In this document: one piece after another, positions 12,003 through 23,200 of the stretch
How the letters are laid out: every line of letters begins with the position of its first letter
Numbering within the stretch: the stretch's first letter is position 1
Assembly (NCBI GenBank): GCA_949987705.1
Contig: OX465281.1
Coordinates: forward strand, 144,074,876 to 144,138,875
Reading direction: 5' to 3'
Length of the DNA stretch: 64,000 nucleotides
Source: Thereva unica
Taxonomy: Eukaryota > Arthropoda > Insecta > Diptera > Therevidae
Program-made: the position numbers and the translations under genes
The notes under the pieces: generated by a model
Seen by the model: only the letters and a program-made list of their open reading frames with translations
What the model was told of the DNA's origin: nothing
Database searches by the model: none

Positions 12003-13319
12003 GAGTGGGATGTTGTGCCTAGAGACTAGCCACTAATTACGCTTTTTCATGGTATTCTTTCTGTTGAATAACACGTCCAATCCGCAGAAAATTTGTTGCG
12101 GATCGCACTTTTAAAGCGCGGAAAATGTCAAAAAGAGATTCGCGGTTGCGAATTTGAGAATCGCAAGTCTTAAATCCGCACTCACTTCCGACCCGCCGGA
12201 TCTGGGAATCGATGCCAATAATTCGAATGTGTCAAATTAAAAAAAGACACACCACACATATAAACACTATATAAAACGAATCTAAACATTTTTCTTTGGA
12301 TTGGAGGCAAATCTAATGTGATGCACTTTGCACAATAGAATTAGGTATATTATTTTACTTAAACATACATACATATGTATATTATTGGTAAGAATTCGGC
12401 TTACCGCACCTTTTGTATTAATTTTTATTTTTTTTTAAATAAAAAATCACGCACGCACTTCACTTTTCTTTAGATGTAGAACATCTACTGAAAAACACAG
12501 GCACCTGTTTATCCATAGCATATATGCACGTGCACGCACACAAGTACCCCCACCTCGCAATGAGACCAACACCAATAAATTACCCGCCAAAAATTTGAAA
12601 GAATTGTTATATTTTAATTTCACCCCATCTATGACAAAGAATAGTAAACACCATTTATGGCAATATTACATTACTCTTCGTTTTACCTATGATTATCAAT
12701 TTCCATAAAATATACAAAATACATTTCATAAATAATAGAAAATCTGTTGTCATAATTCAGTTGTTTACTTCCTTCGAAACTTTATACATAACCCTGGTGC
12801 TTTCGCATCCCGATCTAGCGCCTTCCCATTACTCCAAACACTAACTTGTAGGAATGTGGCAATAAACATATTTATTCATGCTTACGTAAAAAGGTACATT
12901 CCAATGCTAGATATGTATAAAGTTTCGAAGGAAGTAAACAACTGAATTATGATAACAGATTTTCTATTATTTATGAAATGTATTTTGTATATTTTATGGA
13001 AATTGATAATCACAGGTAAAACGAAGAGTAGGTAATGTAATATTGCCGTAGATGGTGTTCACTATTCTTTGTCATAGATAGGGTGCAATTAAAATATGTC
13101 AATTCTTTCAAATTCTTGTCGGGCAATTATTGTATATTTCTTTCAGCAGCATCTCCATGAAAGATGCGTTAGTTTTTCAAGTTATTTGTTTGAATGTTCT
13201 CGCGATTCTTCACAATCTCCACCTAATATATTGTCATCCAGTATGAAGTGTTATTCAACAGAAAGAATACCAAGAAAAAGCGTAATTAGTGGCTAGTCTC
13301 TAGGCACAACATCCCACTC
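12003..13319. mobile_element. Long-TIR non-autonomous DNA element with nested inverted repeat
   Basis: About 72-bp terminal inverted repeats: 12003-12074 (GAGTGGGATGTTGTGCCTAG...) and 13248-13319 ending CATCCCACTC. Nothing inside codes for a transposase. A second, larger inverted repeat lies inside (12592-13114). I could not find a convincing target-site duplication, so the superfamily is open. Confidence 0.85.
12592..13114. repeat. Internal inverted repeat, arms of about 200 bp
   Basis: Left arm 12592-12790 and right arm 12912-13114 are near-perfect inverted copies around a ~121-nt spacer. With the outer TIRs the element can fold as one long interrupted hairpin. Differences between arms are few single bases and one small indel. 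Confidence 0.9.
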
Positions 13320-13714
13320 TTGTGTTGTTATTTAGTTAATAAAAATTTAAAAATATGCTTTTAAACAAATGGCTGCAAAATTTTTTAGATATGGGGCAAA
13401 TCGTTTGTAAAATTTTTGTAAAATATTAAAAATTCTGAGAAAAATCACTTCCTTAGATTGATGGATTATAAGAACGGTCTTAAATACATCGTTTGTGCAA
13501 TCAAATTTATAAATTTTCATTCATTTCAGTAAGTGTTTATATGCCCTGGTAAAAATTAGATATTTACTTTTCGTTTTATATCTACTGACACTCACTAATA
13601 ATTTTAATGACTGCGATTTCATAAACCTACCAAATGTTTCGTTTTAATCATACATAATTTTTGTGACAAATCCACATGTTTTGGTCTACAGCACCACCTA
13701 CATGACTTTAAACT
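13320..13714. other. AT-rich spacer
   Basis: No ORF, RNA gene or repeat boundary recognised. It does not continue copy I of the AACTTCCCAGTAT family, so copy I was already truncated or the junction is rearranged. Confidence 0.5.
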
Positions 13715-15163
13715 AAAAACTAGTTGGGATGTGGGTTTGACCCCTTCGGTCCACACGATTAACTTCCCAGTATGATGAACGAAGTTGGAATAAACTGACT
13801 TCTTACAAAATAGTTATACGTTTAGCACTGGTGGAGAATAGAATTGGCTAGTATCAGAACTGATGATAAAGCAATCCCGCGAGAAGCTAGTTCAAATAAC
13901 TATAATAGTGGTAAATCCACAAGATTTTTCTAGAGAATTTGTTTTTCCTGAATGTTAGCAAACAAACATTTCCTCCGTATTTCGTTCGCTGCACTAAAGT
14001 GGGTGTTCAAATTCGTATTGAGCGTACTGAAGTGCCGTTGAGAAACTGAGAAGCGAATGATTTGATTTGGAAATTCCAAAGCTTTCCGGAGATATCAACA
14101 AAACTGTAACTGTTGAATACTTGTCAGACTTGACCAAAAAGAACAAATTTTGCGGTAACTACCGGAAATCCCGAGATGAACTGCAATTTCCTGAAACTGT
14201 ATCACGCGTAGAAAACAATTCCCGGTCAAAAAGTGCTAATCCAAGGTTTGAAAAATTCGCGCTATTTGTAAAGGGTAACGAAATTTTTGCATGATTTTGG
14301 AAGGTTGTCGGATTTTGACAAGTGATGTTTTGTATCGCTGTGCAGAACCCAAAAAAGATCACTTCATTTAGAACGGGTCTCATTCCATCGAGTTTATTGG
14401 ATATTAGCAAAACTTGTCAATTTAAGGTCTTTCTGGCAATTAGCCGAAGTTTTTCTATTTAAACAAAAAAGGCCGGACCGAATATTATTAAATTTTTTTC
14501 TGAGCATTTCTTCGTTAATATTCATTTTTCGGCACCTCAATGAAGTCGATATAGTTTTTAGTTCGCGCGGTATCCTGCAGGTACAAAAATCACTTATGTC
14601 ATTTAAACCGAAAACCGCTCGACCGAATATTATAAAAATCTTTTCAGATTATATTGTCGCTAATACGCTTCGAACGGCATCTCAATGAAGTCAACATCTT
14701 TCGTGGTTCGGGCGATATCGTGCAGGTACAAAAATCACTTACGCCGCTTAAACAACACCGAATTTTATGAAAATCTTTTCAGATCATATTTTGGTTAATA
14801 CTCTTCGAACGGCCCTCAACTAAGTCGATGTCTTTTATAGTTCGCGCGATATCGTGCAGGTACAAAAATCACTTACGCCTCTTAAACAAAAAAACGGCTC
14901 GACCGAATTATACGAAAATCTTTTCAGATCATATTTCGGTTAATACGCTTCGAACGACACCTCAACCAAGTCGATATCTCTTTTGGTTCGCGCGATATCG
15001 AGCAGGAAAAAATTACCACATCCGTACGCACACACACACACACATACTTCCTCCCCATTTTTTGCTTAAAATGCTCCTGGGACCTTGAAAGATGAAAATA
15101 CGTCGAAAATTTCGATTTCGATTTTCGGAGCGATTACAATAACTTCCTATACTGGGAAGTTAA
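13715..15163 (+). mobile_element. AACTTCCCAGTAT-family element, copy II (complete)
   Basis: Leader AAAAACTAGTTGGGATG with B-box-like GGGTTTGACCCC, then TTAACTTCCCAGTAT at 13759-13773. The exact inverse ATACTGGGAAGTTAA ends the element at 15149-15163. The interior has a ~650-bp unique part, about four degenerate ~140-bp repeats (ending near 15000; marker TCAATGAAGTCGATAT), a (CA)n tract (about 15029-15044) and a conserved 3' segment. No coding capacity. Subterminal inverted repeats, internal minisatellite and conserved 3' end recall the Helentron-associated (HINE/DINE-1) plan. The flanking TTAA could alternatively suggest piggyBac-like MITEs, but the conserved leader outside the left TTAA argues against that. 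Confidence 0.8.
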
Positions 15164-15546
15164 AAAAAAAATTTCAAAAACCGATTTAAATAAAAAAAAT
15201 CCGCACAAAATGCACAAAAAAGGATGAAATAATTGTTTGTGATTCTTAACAACATCAATCCAATCAGAATGGATCTAGAAAGAAGAATCACTTTTGAAGA
15301 CGGTGCCAGGTAGTAGTTGAGTTTGATTGCACTAACTCTTGCTTCGGGAGTTGTTTTCATTTCTTTGTTAGGCTTATGCCCTTAATACATCACCCACAAG
15401 TGTTAGCATCGTCTTCAAAAGTGATTCTTCTTTCTAGATATATTCTGATTGGATTAATGTTGTTAAGAATTACAAGCAATTATTTCATCCTTTTTTGTGC
15501 ATTTGTGCGGCTTTTTTCTGAAGTCGGTTTTTAAATTTTTTTTTTT
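15164..15546. repeat. Foldback element, ~138-bp arms
   Basis: Left arm 15164-15302 and right arm 15410-15546 are inverted copies with a handful of mismatches (for example GGATCTAGAAAGAAGAATCA versus TGATTCTTCTTTCTAGATA). The spacer is about 107 nt. It abuts copy II directly. No coding capacity. Confidence 0.85.
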
Positions 15547-15733
15547 AAATCCATTCTGAGAAGTATAACACGCCGCCCCGTCGAGTAAGGATAAAAATCG
15601 AAGCAGGAGCTATATAGTTTTTGCGTATTTTCGGCCGAATTAAAAAAAAAAACTTTTTAATATGAAACAAAATTCTCCGAGGGAAATTAAAAGAAATATT
15701 TATTGTGAAGTCGATAGCGGTGTACTATACTCG
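15547..15733. other. Flank left of Gypsy-A
   Basis: Contains AATATGAAACAAAATTCTCCG (about 15659-15679), which recurs at about 46875. The last four bases, CTCG (15730-15733), are the target-site duplication of Gypsy-A. Confidence 0.6.
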
Positions 15734-15994
15734 TGTAGTGACCGCGTAAACTTAATTACCAAGTTTACGCAAAGTCACAAAACAGCCTCCCACACAATAA
15801 ACACGATCAGTCGGAACACTCCATCGATCACCGAACTTAAAGTTCAGTGATCTTACCGTCCTCTGTTCCGTTCCGCCCGCATCGTGTCTATCGGGGAATA
15901 GCCAATTTCCGGCATCTCCGATTTTATCACTCTTATCAAAAAAGGCTCTCTGTGACATCGTGCGTGCATACAGATATAAAAATCCGAGTGACTC

Positions 15995-16067
<73 letters not shown>

Positions 16068-16206
16068 ATTATACAAATATAATTTATTCAATTAATAAAA
16101 AACTGTGATGAAATAATAATTGTTAGTTACAATAAACTACTAAGTGGAAGTATTAATAAAACAACGTGTTTAATTTAAAAAGCTCCTCTAAAATAAAGGA
16201 GCCACA
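15734..16206 (+). repeat. Gypsy-A 5' LTR
   Basis: TGTAGTGACC...GGAGCCACA, 473 bp. Carries a (TA)n tract of about 67 bp (15999-16065). The copy at 35574 matches from TGTAGTGACC through CTCTAAATATATA. A plausible polyadenylation region lies downstream of the TA tract (AATAAAAA, AATAAA). Confidence 0.93.
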
Positions 16207-16207
16207 T

Positions 16208-16223
16208 TGGTGATCCCGACCCC
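16208..16223 (+). other. Gypsy-A primer binding site (tRNA-Trp type)
   Basis: TGGTGATCCCGACCCC starts one base after the LTR. It resembles TGGTGACCCCGAC, the PBS of CsRn1/Kabuki-type elements primed by tRNA-Trp. Confidence 0.75.
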
Positions 16224-16879
16224 AAAGCACGCGGGAGAAACACTTCACAATAAATATTGTTTTTGAGAACGGGGATAAAATAATATTTTTCCCTCAAATT
16301 AAGCAACGCAGAAAATAAGAAGTCATTTAAATCAATTACGGCCAAGTAATTAATAGTTGCTGTAAAAGTTTTTCTTTTTCTCTTTCGACAAACAAAGATT
16401 TATAAAGAGAATACAAAATTCCTATTAAATAATACAAAGTGCAGTTGGACTGCAGCAGATTATTATAAATACGCAGACGTCAGGAGAATTATTGGAAGAA
16501 ATTGGACAAGTCATCAGCCAGCATAACAGATAATCGATTATTATTTACTTTTGTTGAAAATCAATATCATTTTTATTATTTTAGAATTTTTCTTTTGCAT
16601 GCGTTGCAGTAATTAAGTTAAAAGCAGTTACAGTTAAAAGTTTTTTTGGCATTATTGAATTTTTTTTTCTCTTTAAGTTTACATACATACGTATAAATAT
16701 ATACATATCTTTGAAACAAAGAAACAAATTTTGCATGAATTTTGAATTTATTTACATTAATATTTAAGTTTATTTTCATACATACATATACATATATACA
16801 TTTTCTTGATTTTAAAAAACAAAGAAACAAATTTTGCATGAATTTTGAATTTATTTAAATTAATATTTAAGTTGATTTA

Positions 16880-17433
16880 TGAAATGGGGGACGTACTAAC
16901 TTTTGCGTCTTTCCTCATCTCATTGCAATATATAAGTGATATATGTATATATATTGCCAATAAAAACTTTTACTTCACATATTTTATATTAATATTATTC
17001 TTTTATTTAAAACGTTTATTTAACATTTATTTATTATTATATTTAATAGCTTTAGATTTTAATAGTTTAAGATTTTTCTATTTTTTATTATGTCACACCG
17101 AAAATTACATAACGGTTTTTAATTATACAACTTATTATAGGAGACTTCCTTATCGAATAATCTCCTAACTCATACTCTCACAAAAATTCAAAATAATTTT
17201 TAATATCACAATATTTGTGTGGCTATGTTTTTTAAAATTGTTTCTGTGTACAGTGTATACATACGTGATATGACAATCCAAATTCCCCAAGTGTATTTAA
17301 TAGTAGTAGTGAGAATCCAAATTGTGACGTAACCAAAAACACTGTGCTTAAAATTATTAGAACAGAAACTGAGTGGATACTTGAATAAAACTTATTACAA
17401 CGAAACGCGTATATACAAGTAGCGACTGCTACA
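16880..17433 (-). repeat. Gypsy-B 3' LTR (uninterrupted)
   Basis: On the - strand, TGTAGCAGTCGCTACTTG...CCATTTCA, 554 bp. The purine-rich tract GAAGGGGGAGTTA (+ strand 17434-17446) borders it as the polypurine tract. Confidence 0.93.
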
Positions 17434-17529
17434 TAACTCCCCCTTCAGCGCGAGCGTCCATGAATGTACTATCATACTTTATTTTAATATTTAATTACTC
17501 AAATAAAACGAAAAAAAAAATTTTTAATT

Positions 17530-17660
17530 TTATAACCGAAATGAAACTTTTTTCTTTGAACTTCTAGTTACTGGTTTTTCATTGTCTTCCTTTTTTTCAA
17601 TAAAGGCGGGTTTTAATCTATCAATTGATATGTTTCGATTGCTCATTGTTTGATTTCCTT
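17530..17660 (-). pseudogene. Gypsy-B pol C-terminal tail, displaced
   Basis: The frame reads [12 protein letters not shown] followed by a K/E/S-rich tail and stop. The same SIDRLKPAF motif ends Gypsy-A integrase (about 35465-35495). In Gypsy-B it lies ~950 bp away from the rest of integrase, which ends KITVVS and then runs into a stop at 18596. Confidence 0.8.
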
Positions 17661-18595
17661 GGATGTCTCGACTTTTCTGAAAAGAAATTATTCTTCCAAA
17701 AAAATATATCAAAGTAAATTTCTTTTATCAACAAAAACGTTTGGGAATCGAACTTGGTGCGAAGGAACATGGATCAGTAAATTTCCCTACCCGCCAGCCA
17801 GATTCACGTAAAGAACATGGCTTGGATGCAATCTAAACGACGGGGTTCAACATTCCAACATTTGACAGGTTTTGTTCCTGAAATAATCACTTAGAATTTG
17901 CTTCAATATTTCAGCACTTCATAAATTGTCTTTTCTTAAATTACGCACTTCAAACGTTATAATTCATTTATTTTTTCAGTAAACATCTTCACATTAACCA
18001 TGGAAAAGTTATTATTGTTTTTCTTTATTTTATCACATTACATACATATATTTAAATTGAAATATTAAAAGGTTTAGAAATTTTACCAATTCCCTTTCGG
18101 TTTCTTGTTTTCCGGATCCATCAGTAGTAACAGCAATAGAGTTCGACGTTGAGAGAGCTGTTAATCTTGTGGGAAACCTTATATTGGCTTATAGCGGTTT
18201 CACGTTGTGCAGAGTTGGGGGAAGGTTTTCCCGCTCTTCACCAGGTCATCGCCCTTTCAATGCGCTGATGTAACGTATCAGTGTGTCGGTCATTGACCCT
18301 CTGTATTCTTCGCCTTGTGGATCGTGTCCTCGCTACATTGATGGAGTGTCCAAGATTGGTGTTGAGACTTTTGCACTTCTGGTGTGGTCATACTGCTCGT
18401 TTGACATTACGCCTTTAAATTATACTCGGCCGGTGTGTTGTTATTTGTCTGTGCGGAAGTATTTACGTTGTTTTTGGTGTTGTTGCAGAATTATTACGGC
18501 TGAGTTTATGTCGTTTACTAGTGTTATTAATTTATGTCAGGTAAATCCTTGGATTTCGGGGTTGTGCCCTGCTGTGTGTATTTTGTTTTTGTTTT
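17661..18595. other. Insert (or intron-like segment) splitting the Gypsy-B pol C-terminus
   Basis: About 950 bp with no match to the Gypsy-A pol. No long ORF on the pol strand. On the - strand a splice-acceptor-like TTTCTTTTCAG occurs about 50 bp before the displaced SIDRLKPAF tail. A B-box-like GTTCGATTCCC occurs near 17750 on the - strand. No TIR found. The + strand ORF at 18283-18642 has no family match. Confidence 0.5.
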
Positions 18596-21593
18596 TTAGG
18601 ATGCTGTATCCGGAACAGATACTACCGTTATTTTTCCGTTGACGTCAATCGTGAAATTTTTTTTATTTCTCTTAATAACTTTAAAAGGACCTTCATAAGG
18701 ATCCTGCAAGCATCCCCTACTTCTATCTGTCCTCAAAAACACGAATTCGCAATCTTCCAAGTCTTTTGGAACATAGAAATTTCTTCTTTGATCCCGAGAA
18801 TCTGTTGGCACGATGTTCCTCATGTGATCTCGTAATTGTTCTACTAGGTCTGTTGGATCTGATACTTGGTGGGGATCCCTCACAAAGAATTCTCCGGGGA
18901 TACGTAATGTTTGACCATAAACTAATTCAGCCGGACTACACTTAAGATCCTCCTTAACTGTTGTTCTTAAACCTAGTAATATAGCTGGTATGTGCCACAA
19001 CCAATTCGGATTAGACATCTTAGCTCTAAGAGATGCTTTTAACTGTCTGTGTAGCCTCTCCACCATTCCGTTTGATTGTGGGTGATACGCTGTTGTTCGA
19101 ATCCTATGGGTTCCTAATAATTTTGAAAAATCCTCAAAAAGTTTTCCTTCAAATTGACCTCCTTGGTCCGTAGTAACTGTCAATGGAATCCCAAATCTCG
19201 GAAAATATTGCTCATACAATGTCTTGACTACTATGCTGGCTGTGATACTCTTTAGTGGGTATACTTCCGGCCACCTGGTGAATCGATCCACTACGGTTAA
19301 CAAGTATACGAATCCTTCCAACGGATGCAATGGGCCTACCAAATCTACATGGATGTGTTCAAACCTTCCCATAGGTATCTGGAATTTTTGTATCGGAGAT
19401 TTTGTATGTCTGTGAATTTTCGCTTTTTGACACGTAATACATGACTTCGCCCATAAATTAATATCAGTATTCATCCTAGGCCAAAAATATCTTCTTGTAA
19501 TTAATTTCCTTGTACCTCGTATTCCTGGATGTGATAAGTTATGGATTTTGTCAAATATGCTTCTTCGTAATATCTCTGGTACGAATGGACGACCTCTAAA
19601 GTGGAACACTCTAACCAGATTTTACTATCTAAGAAATGTACATCTGTGTCCACTAAAATGAATTTCGAACTTTTATTTGGGTTTTCAATCAACTGTTTTA
19701 ACTCTGTATCATCCTTTTGTGCTTCTGCGATAATGCTTAAATCTATTTGTTTTTCGCTAACCGCGTCACAATTGCTATTTTCTACAGTTACCCGTGATAA
19801 AGTATCAGCTACTACATTTGATTCTCCTTTGATGTATCTTATATCGGAGGGGAATTGGGTAACATAGTCTAATTGTCTTGCTTGTCTTGGACTTCTCTCC
19901 GCTTTGGTCCAAATTGCGGATGTTAAAGGTTTGTGATCCGTGAATACTGTAAATTCACGACCTTCCAAAAAATGTCTAAAGTGCTTAATACTTGAGTACA
20001 TTGCCAAAAGCTCTCTGTCAAATGTAGAATACTTAATTTCTGCATTGTTTAATTTTCTGGAATAAAACGCTAAAGGTTCGCTTTCATTGTTGTTAATTTG
20101 TTCCAACATTGCTCCAATCGCAATGTTTGATGCATCAACCGTCAACTTCAAAGTAGGATTCTCCGCTGGATGCACTAATAACGTTGCCGAAATAAAAGCC
20201 TTCTTCACTTTGACGAACGCGTCTTCGCATTCTTCCGTCCAGTCAAAATTTTTTAAACTCTTAGGTTTTTTAAGCTCCCTAACTAAATGTATATGAATGG
20301 GGCTTAACAACTCTGCTAATCGTGGAATGAATCTGTGAAAGTAATTTACCATTCCTATGAATTGTTGAATCTGCTTAATGGAAGTAGGTGAAGGGAAATC
20401 CTGGATGAATTTAATTCTATTTTCAGAAGGAAGAATCCCGTCCTTCGTAATTTTGTGACTTAAAAATTCAATTTCATGTACACCAAAAAGACATTTCCCT
20501 GGGTTAATATTTATTCCATATTCTTCTAAACGGCCAAACACCTGCTCTAAGTGTTTCTTGTGTTCCTCCTTATTTTTGCTTGCAACCAATATATCGTCAA
20601 TGTAGACAAAAACGAATTCCAAACCAGTTAAAACTCTATCCATAAATCGTTGGAAAGTTTGAGCAGCATTTCTAAGTCCAAAGGGCATTCGAGTAAATTC
20701 GAATAAACCGAAAGGTGTAGTTATCGCTGTCTTATAGATATCTTCCTCTGCCATAGGTATGTGATGGTAAGCTCTCACTAAATCAATCTTCGAAAATATG
20801 GTACAACCATTCAAATTTAACGTAAAATTTTGAATGTGAGGAATTGGGTATCTGTCTGGAATTGTTATTGAGTTTAGTCTCCGGTAATCTCCGCATGGTC
20901 GCCAATCAGTGGAATCTTTCTTTGGAACCATGTGTAGTGCTGATGAGACTGATGACGAAGATGTTCTGCATAAGCCTAATTTTACCATGTGCTCGAATTC
21001 TAATTTAGCGATTTTAAATTTATTAGTGTCGAGTCTTCTAGGTCTTGAAAATGGTAGTTGACCTTTAGTGATAATAGTATGCACTATATTATGTCGTACA
21101 GGTAAATCATAGCGTGGAGGTTGAGTTAGAGAGGGAAATCTAGCTAAAACATTACCATATTCACTATCAAAGGTACAATGCCTGGGTGAAGGAGAATCTG
21201 TTTTAATCATGATTCCATTAACTGTTAACTCGGTGTTACCATCTATTATTCTCTTATTTTTCAGATCAACCAGCAAATTGAATTCAGAAAGAAAATCTGC
21301 GCCAATAATAGGTTTGTCGACGCTTGCTATAATGAACGGAAAAGTTAAATCTCGTCTTAATCCAAAGTCTATCTTAAGAAGTTTTTCTCCGTAAGTATGG
21401 ATAATTGATCCGTTAGCTGCTGTAAGAATTAAATTTGGATTTCTCTTACATTTGCCACAATATGAATTCGGTATTACTGATAATTCCGCTCCTGTATCAA
21501 TTAGAAATTTAAGTTTATTTTCTTTATCGTAAATAAAAAGTCTATTAGATTTTTTTGGACTATTATTTTTAAAACACGCTGAAGGGATATTTA
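18596..21593 (-). pseudogene. Gypsy-B pol: protease, RT, RNase H, integrase (one frameshift)
   Basis: Reads from about 21593 in the -1 frame relative to gag. Protease has [13 protein letters not shown], then TAANGS and IIGADFL. RT has [25 protein letters not shown] and catalytic [10 protein letters not shown]. RNase H has [29 protein letters not shown] and ADTLSR. A frameshift near 19600 separates this from integrase, which has HNLSHPGI...CITCQKAK (HHCC), VDLVGPL, TDQGGQFEG and NGMVERLHRQL (DDE). The first open part runs 21276-19501 from its first start-like codon and the second 19609-18596. The protease part upstream lacks an ATG, consistent with synthesis by frameshifting from gag. Confidence 0.93.
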
Positions 21594-22445
21594 GTTTTTT
21601 TGATTATTATAGTTGCAAGGTTTAATACATCTTTTAGCCTTGTCGCCGAATTTAAAATGAAACCAACAAAATGGTTTATTATTATTATTATTGTATTTCG
21701 ACCTATCACGGCTTCTACTTCTAGACCTTGACCTGTGATGAAACTCATTATTCCTATTAAATGTAAGTTTCTTAATTAAATCTGTTAAATTTTCAATTTT
21801 ATTCTCTAAATCATTAACCTTCTTAGCATAATCAATGTTATTTATATTAATACATTTTTGGTTTATAAAAGGATTTGAAGAACAATCATTGATGGATGAA
21901 GTATACTGAAATCTGGAACATTCGAAAATTTTATCTGCTAACGTTAGAATATCTTGAATGTTTTGTTTACCAGAGGACATCAATGCGATGTTAATACCAG
22001 GCGGTAATTTTCGCATCCAAAGTTTTCTAATCAGGTCCTTTCCTAAATTCGAAGATGTTCCTGCAAGTATCTCCATTGATCTATAAAATTCTGATGGTTT
22101 TCGATCTCCCATCTCAGAATTGCATAATAATTGTTCCAACTTTTTCTCTTCAGACTCTGTAAATCTTTGAATTAATGTTGTTTTTAATGCTTGGTATTTA
22201 TTCTCCGATGGTGGGTTTTGAATGAAGTCCAATATATTCATTATTATTTCTAAAGGAAGAGCTTGTATCACATGTTCGAATTTAGTCTCATCCAGTCTAA
22301 TTCCTTTAGAGTTAAATTGACTTTCTGTTAAAATAAACCATGCTTCTGGGCATGGAGACCAGAAAGTTGGTAGCTTAACAGCCGATGCACTAATATTCTC
22401 ATTATCAACGTGCATTCTTTCACTATCACCACCTTGGACACTCAT
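21591..22445 (-). CDS. Gypsy-B gag, CsRn1-type
   Basis: The structural protein of the retrotransposon particle, 284 aa from the ATG at 22445 (an in-frame GTG lies 9 nt upstream). It has the capsid-like [20 protein letters not shown] region, a [12 protein letters not shown] motif also present in Gypsy-A ([12 protein letters not shown]), an Arg/Ser-rich stretch, and a C-terminal [18 protein letters not shown] zinc-binding motif of the C-H-C-C kind found in CsRn1 elements instead of the usual CCHC knuckle. The reading frame is open throughout. The stop TAA is preceded by the slippery AAAAAAC, and pol follows in the -1 frame. Confidence 0.93.
   Translation of the reverse strand: MSVQGGDSERMHVDNENISASAVKLPTFWSPCPEAWFILTESQFNSKGIRLDETKFEHVIQALPLEIIMNILDFIQNPPSENKYQALKTTLIQRFTESEEKKLEQLLCNSEMGDRKPSEFYRSMEILAGTSSNLGKDLIRKLWMRKLPPGINIALMSSGKQNIQDILTLADKIFECSRFQYTSSINDCSSNPFINQKCININNIDYAKKVNDLENKIENLTDLIKKLTFNRNNEFHHRSRSRSRSRDRSKYNNNNNKPFCWFHFKFGDKAKRCIKPCNYNNQKN
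21594..21600 (-). promoter_or_regulatory. Candidate -1 ribosomal frameshift site, Gypsy-B gag/pol
   Basis: A_AAA_AAC in the gag frame, immediately followed by the gag stop TAA. The -1 frame continues open into protease. The identical arrangement is at 32538-32544 in Gypsy-A. Confidence 0.8.
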
Positions 22446-22975
22446 ATTAATCACAATTTTTTAAATAAAACTCGCGTAAGAAGAAGTTCAATAAAATTTC
22501 GACTTTACTTAAAAACTTCGCGATACTTTAAAATAACACCCGTGGACGTTCGCGAAAAGAGTCGATTAATACTCAAACTTAAATAAATTCCCGAAAATTT
22601 TATTCAAGTCTAACTTCCTAAAAAAAAAAAATTTTTAGAGGAAAAATATTTGAAAGAGGAAATCAATTGAATTGTCACCACTACTAAATTATGTAAGTGT
22701 AATGTTTTTTTTTTAGTGTAAGCAATTCCGTACAATTTAAATTTTAAAATTAAAGAAAAATATTTAATTAAAATAAATACTTGGTCTCCTTATTAAAAAA
22801 TGAACCTCTTCTTAAAATTTTTCACCAAATGCTTTTCTTTCTTGAATCTTCTTCTTTTCTTCGTAAAATTTTCAAAATTTTCTTCATATCTTCTTTCTTC
22901 ATAAATTTTCTTTCATAAAAATTTTTTAAAATTCTTCTTTCTTCTTTTTTCTTTGAAAAATTTCTTCGTTCTTCT

Positions 22976-22991
22976 AATGTCGGGGTCACCA
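22976..22991 (-). other. Gypsy-B primer binding site (tRNA-Trp type)
   Basis: On the - strand, TGGTGACCCCGACATT begins 3 nt after the LTR end (...CCATTTCA). This is the CsRn1-type PBS. Confidence 0.8.
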
Positions 22992-23200
22992 ATATGAAAT
23001 GGGGGACGTACTAACTTTTGCGTCTTTCCTCATCTCATTGCAATATATAAGTGATATATGTATATATATTGCCAATAAAAACTTTTACTTCACATATTTT
23101 ATATTAATATTATTCTTTTATTTAATACGTTTATTTAACATTTATTTATTATTATATTTAATAGCTTTAGATTTTAATAGTTTAAGATTTTTCTATTTTT

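Noticed and set aside
13759..15163. piggyBac MITE with TTAA target duplication
   Set aside because: TTAA borders the inverted motif on both sides, but a conserved leader lies outside the left TTAA in three copies, so the motif is subterminal. Kept only as an alternative.
18283..18642. 119-aa + strand ORF as a host or env gene
   Set aside because: Cys/Tyr/Phe-rich translation with no recognisable domain, lying within the segment that splits Gypsy-B pol and overlapping the end of pol.
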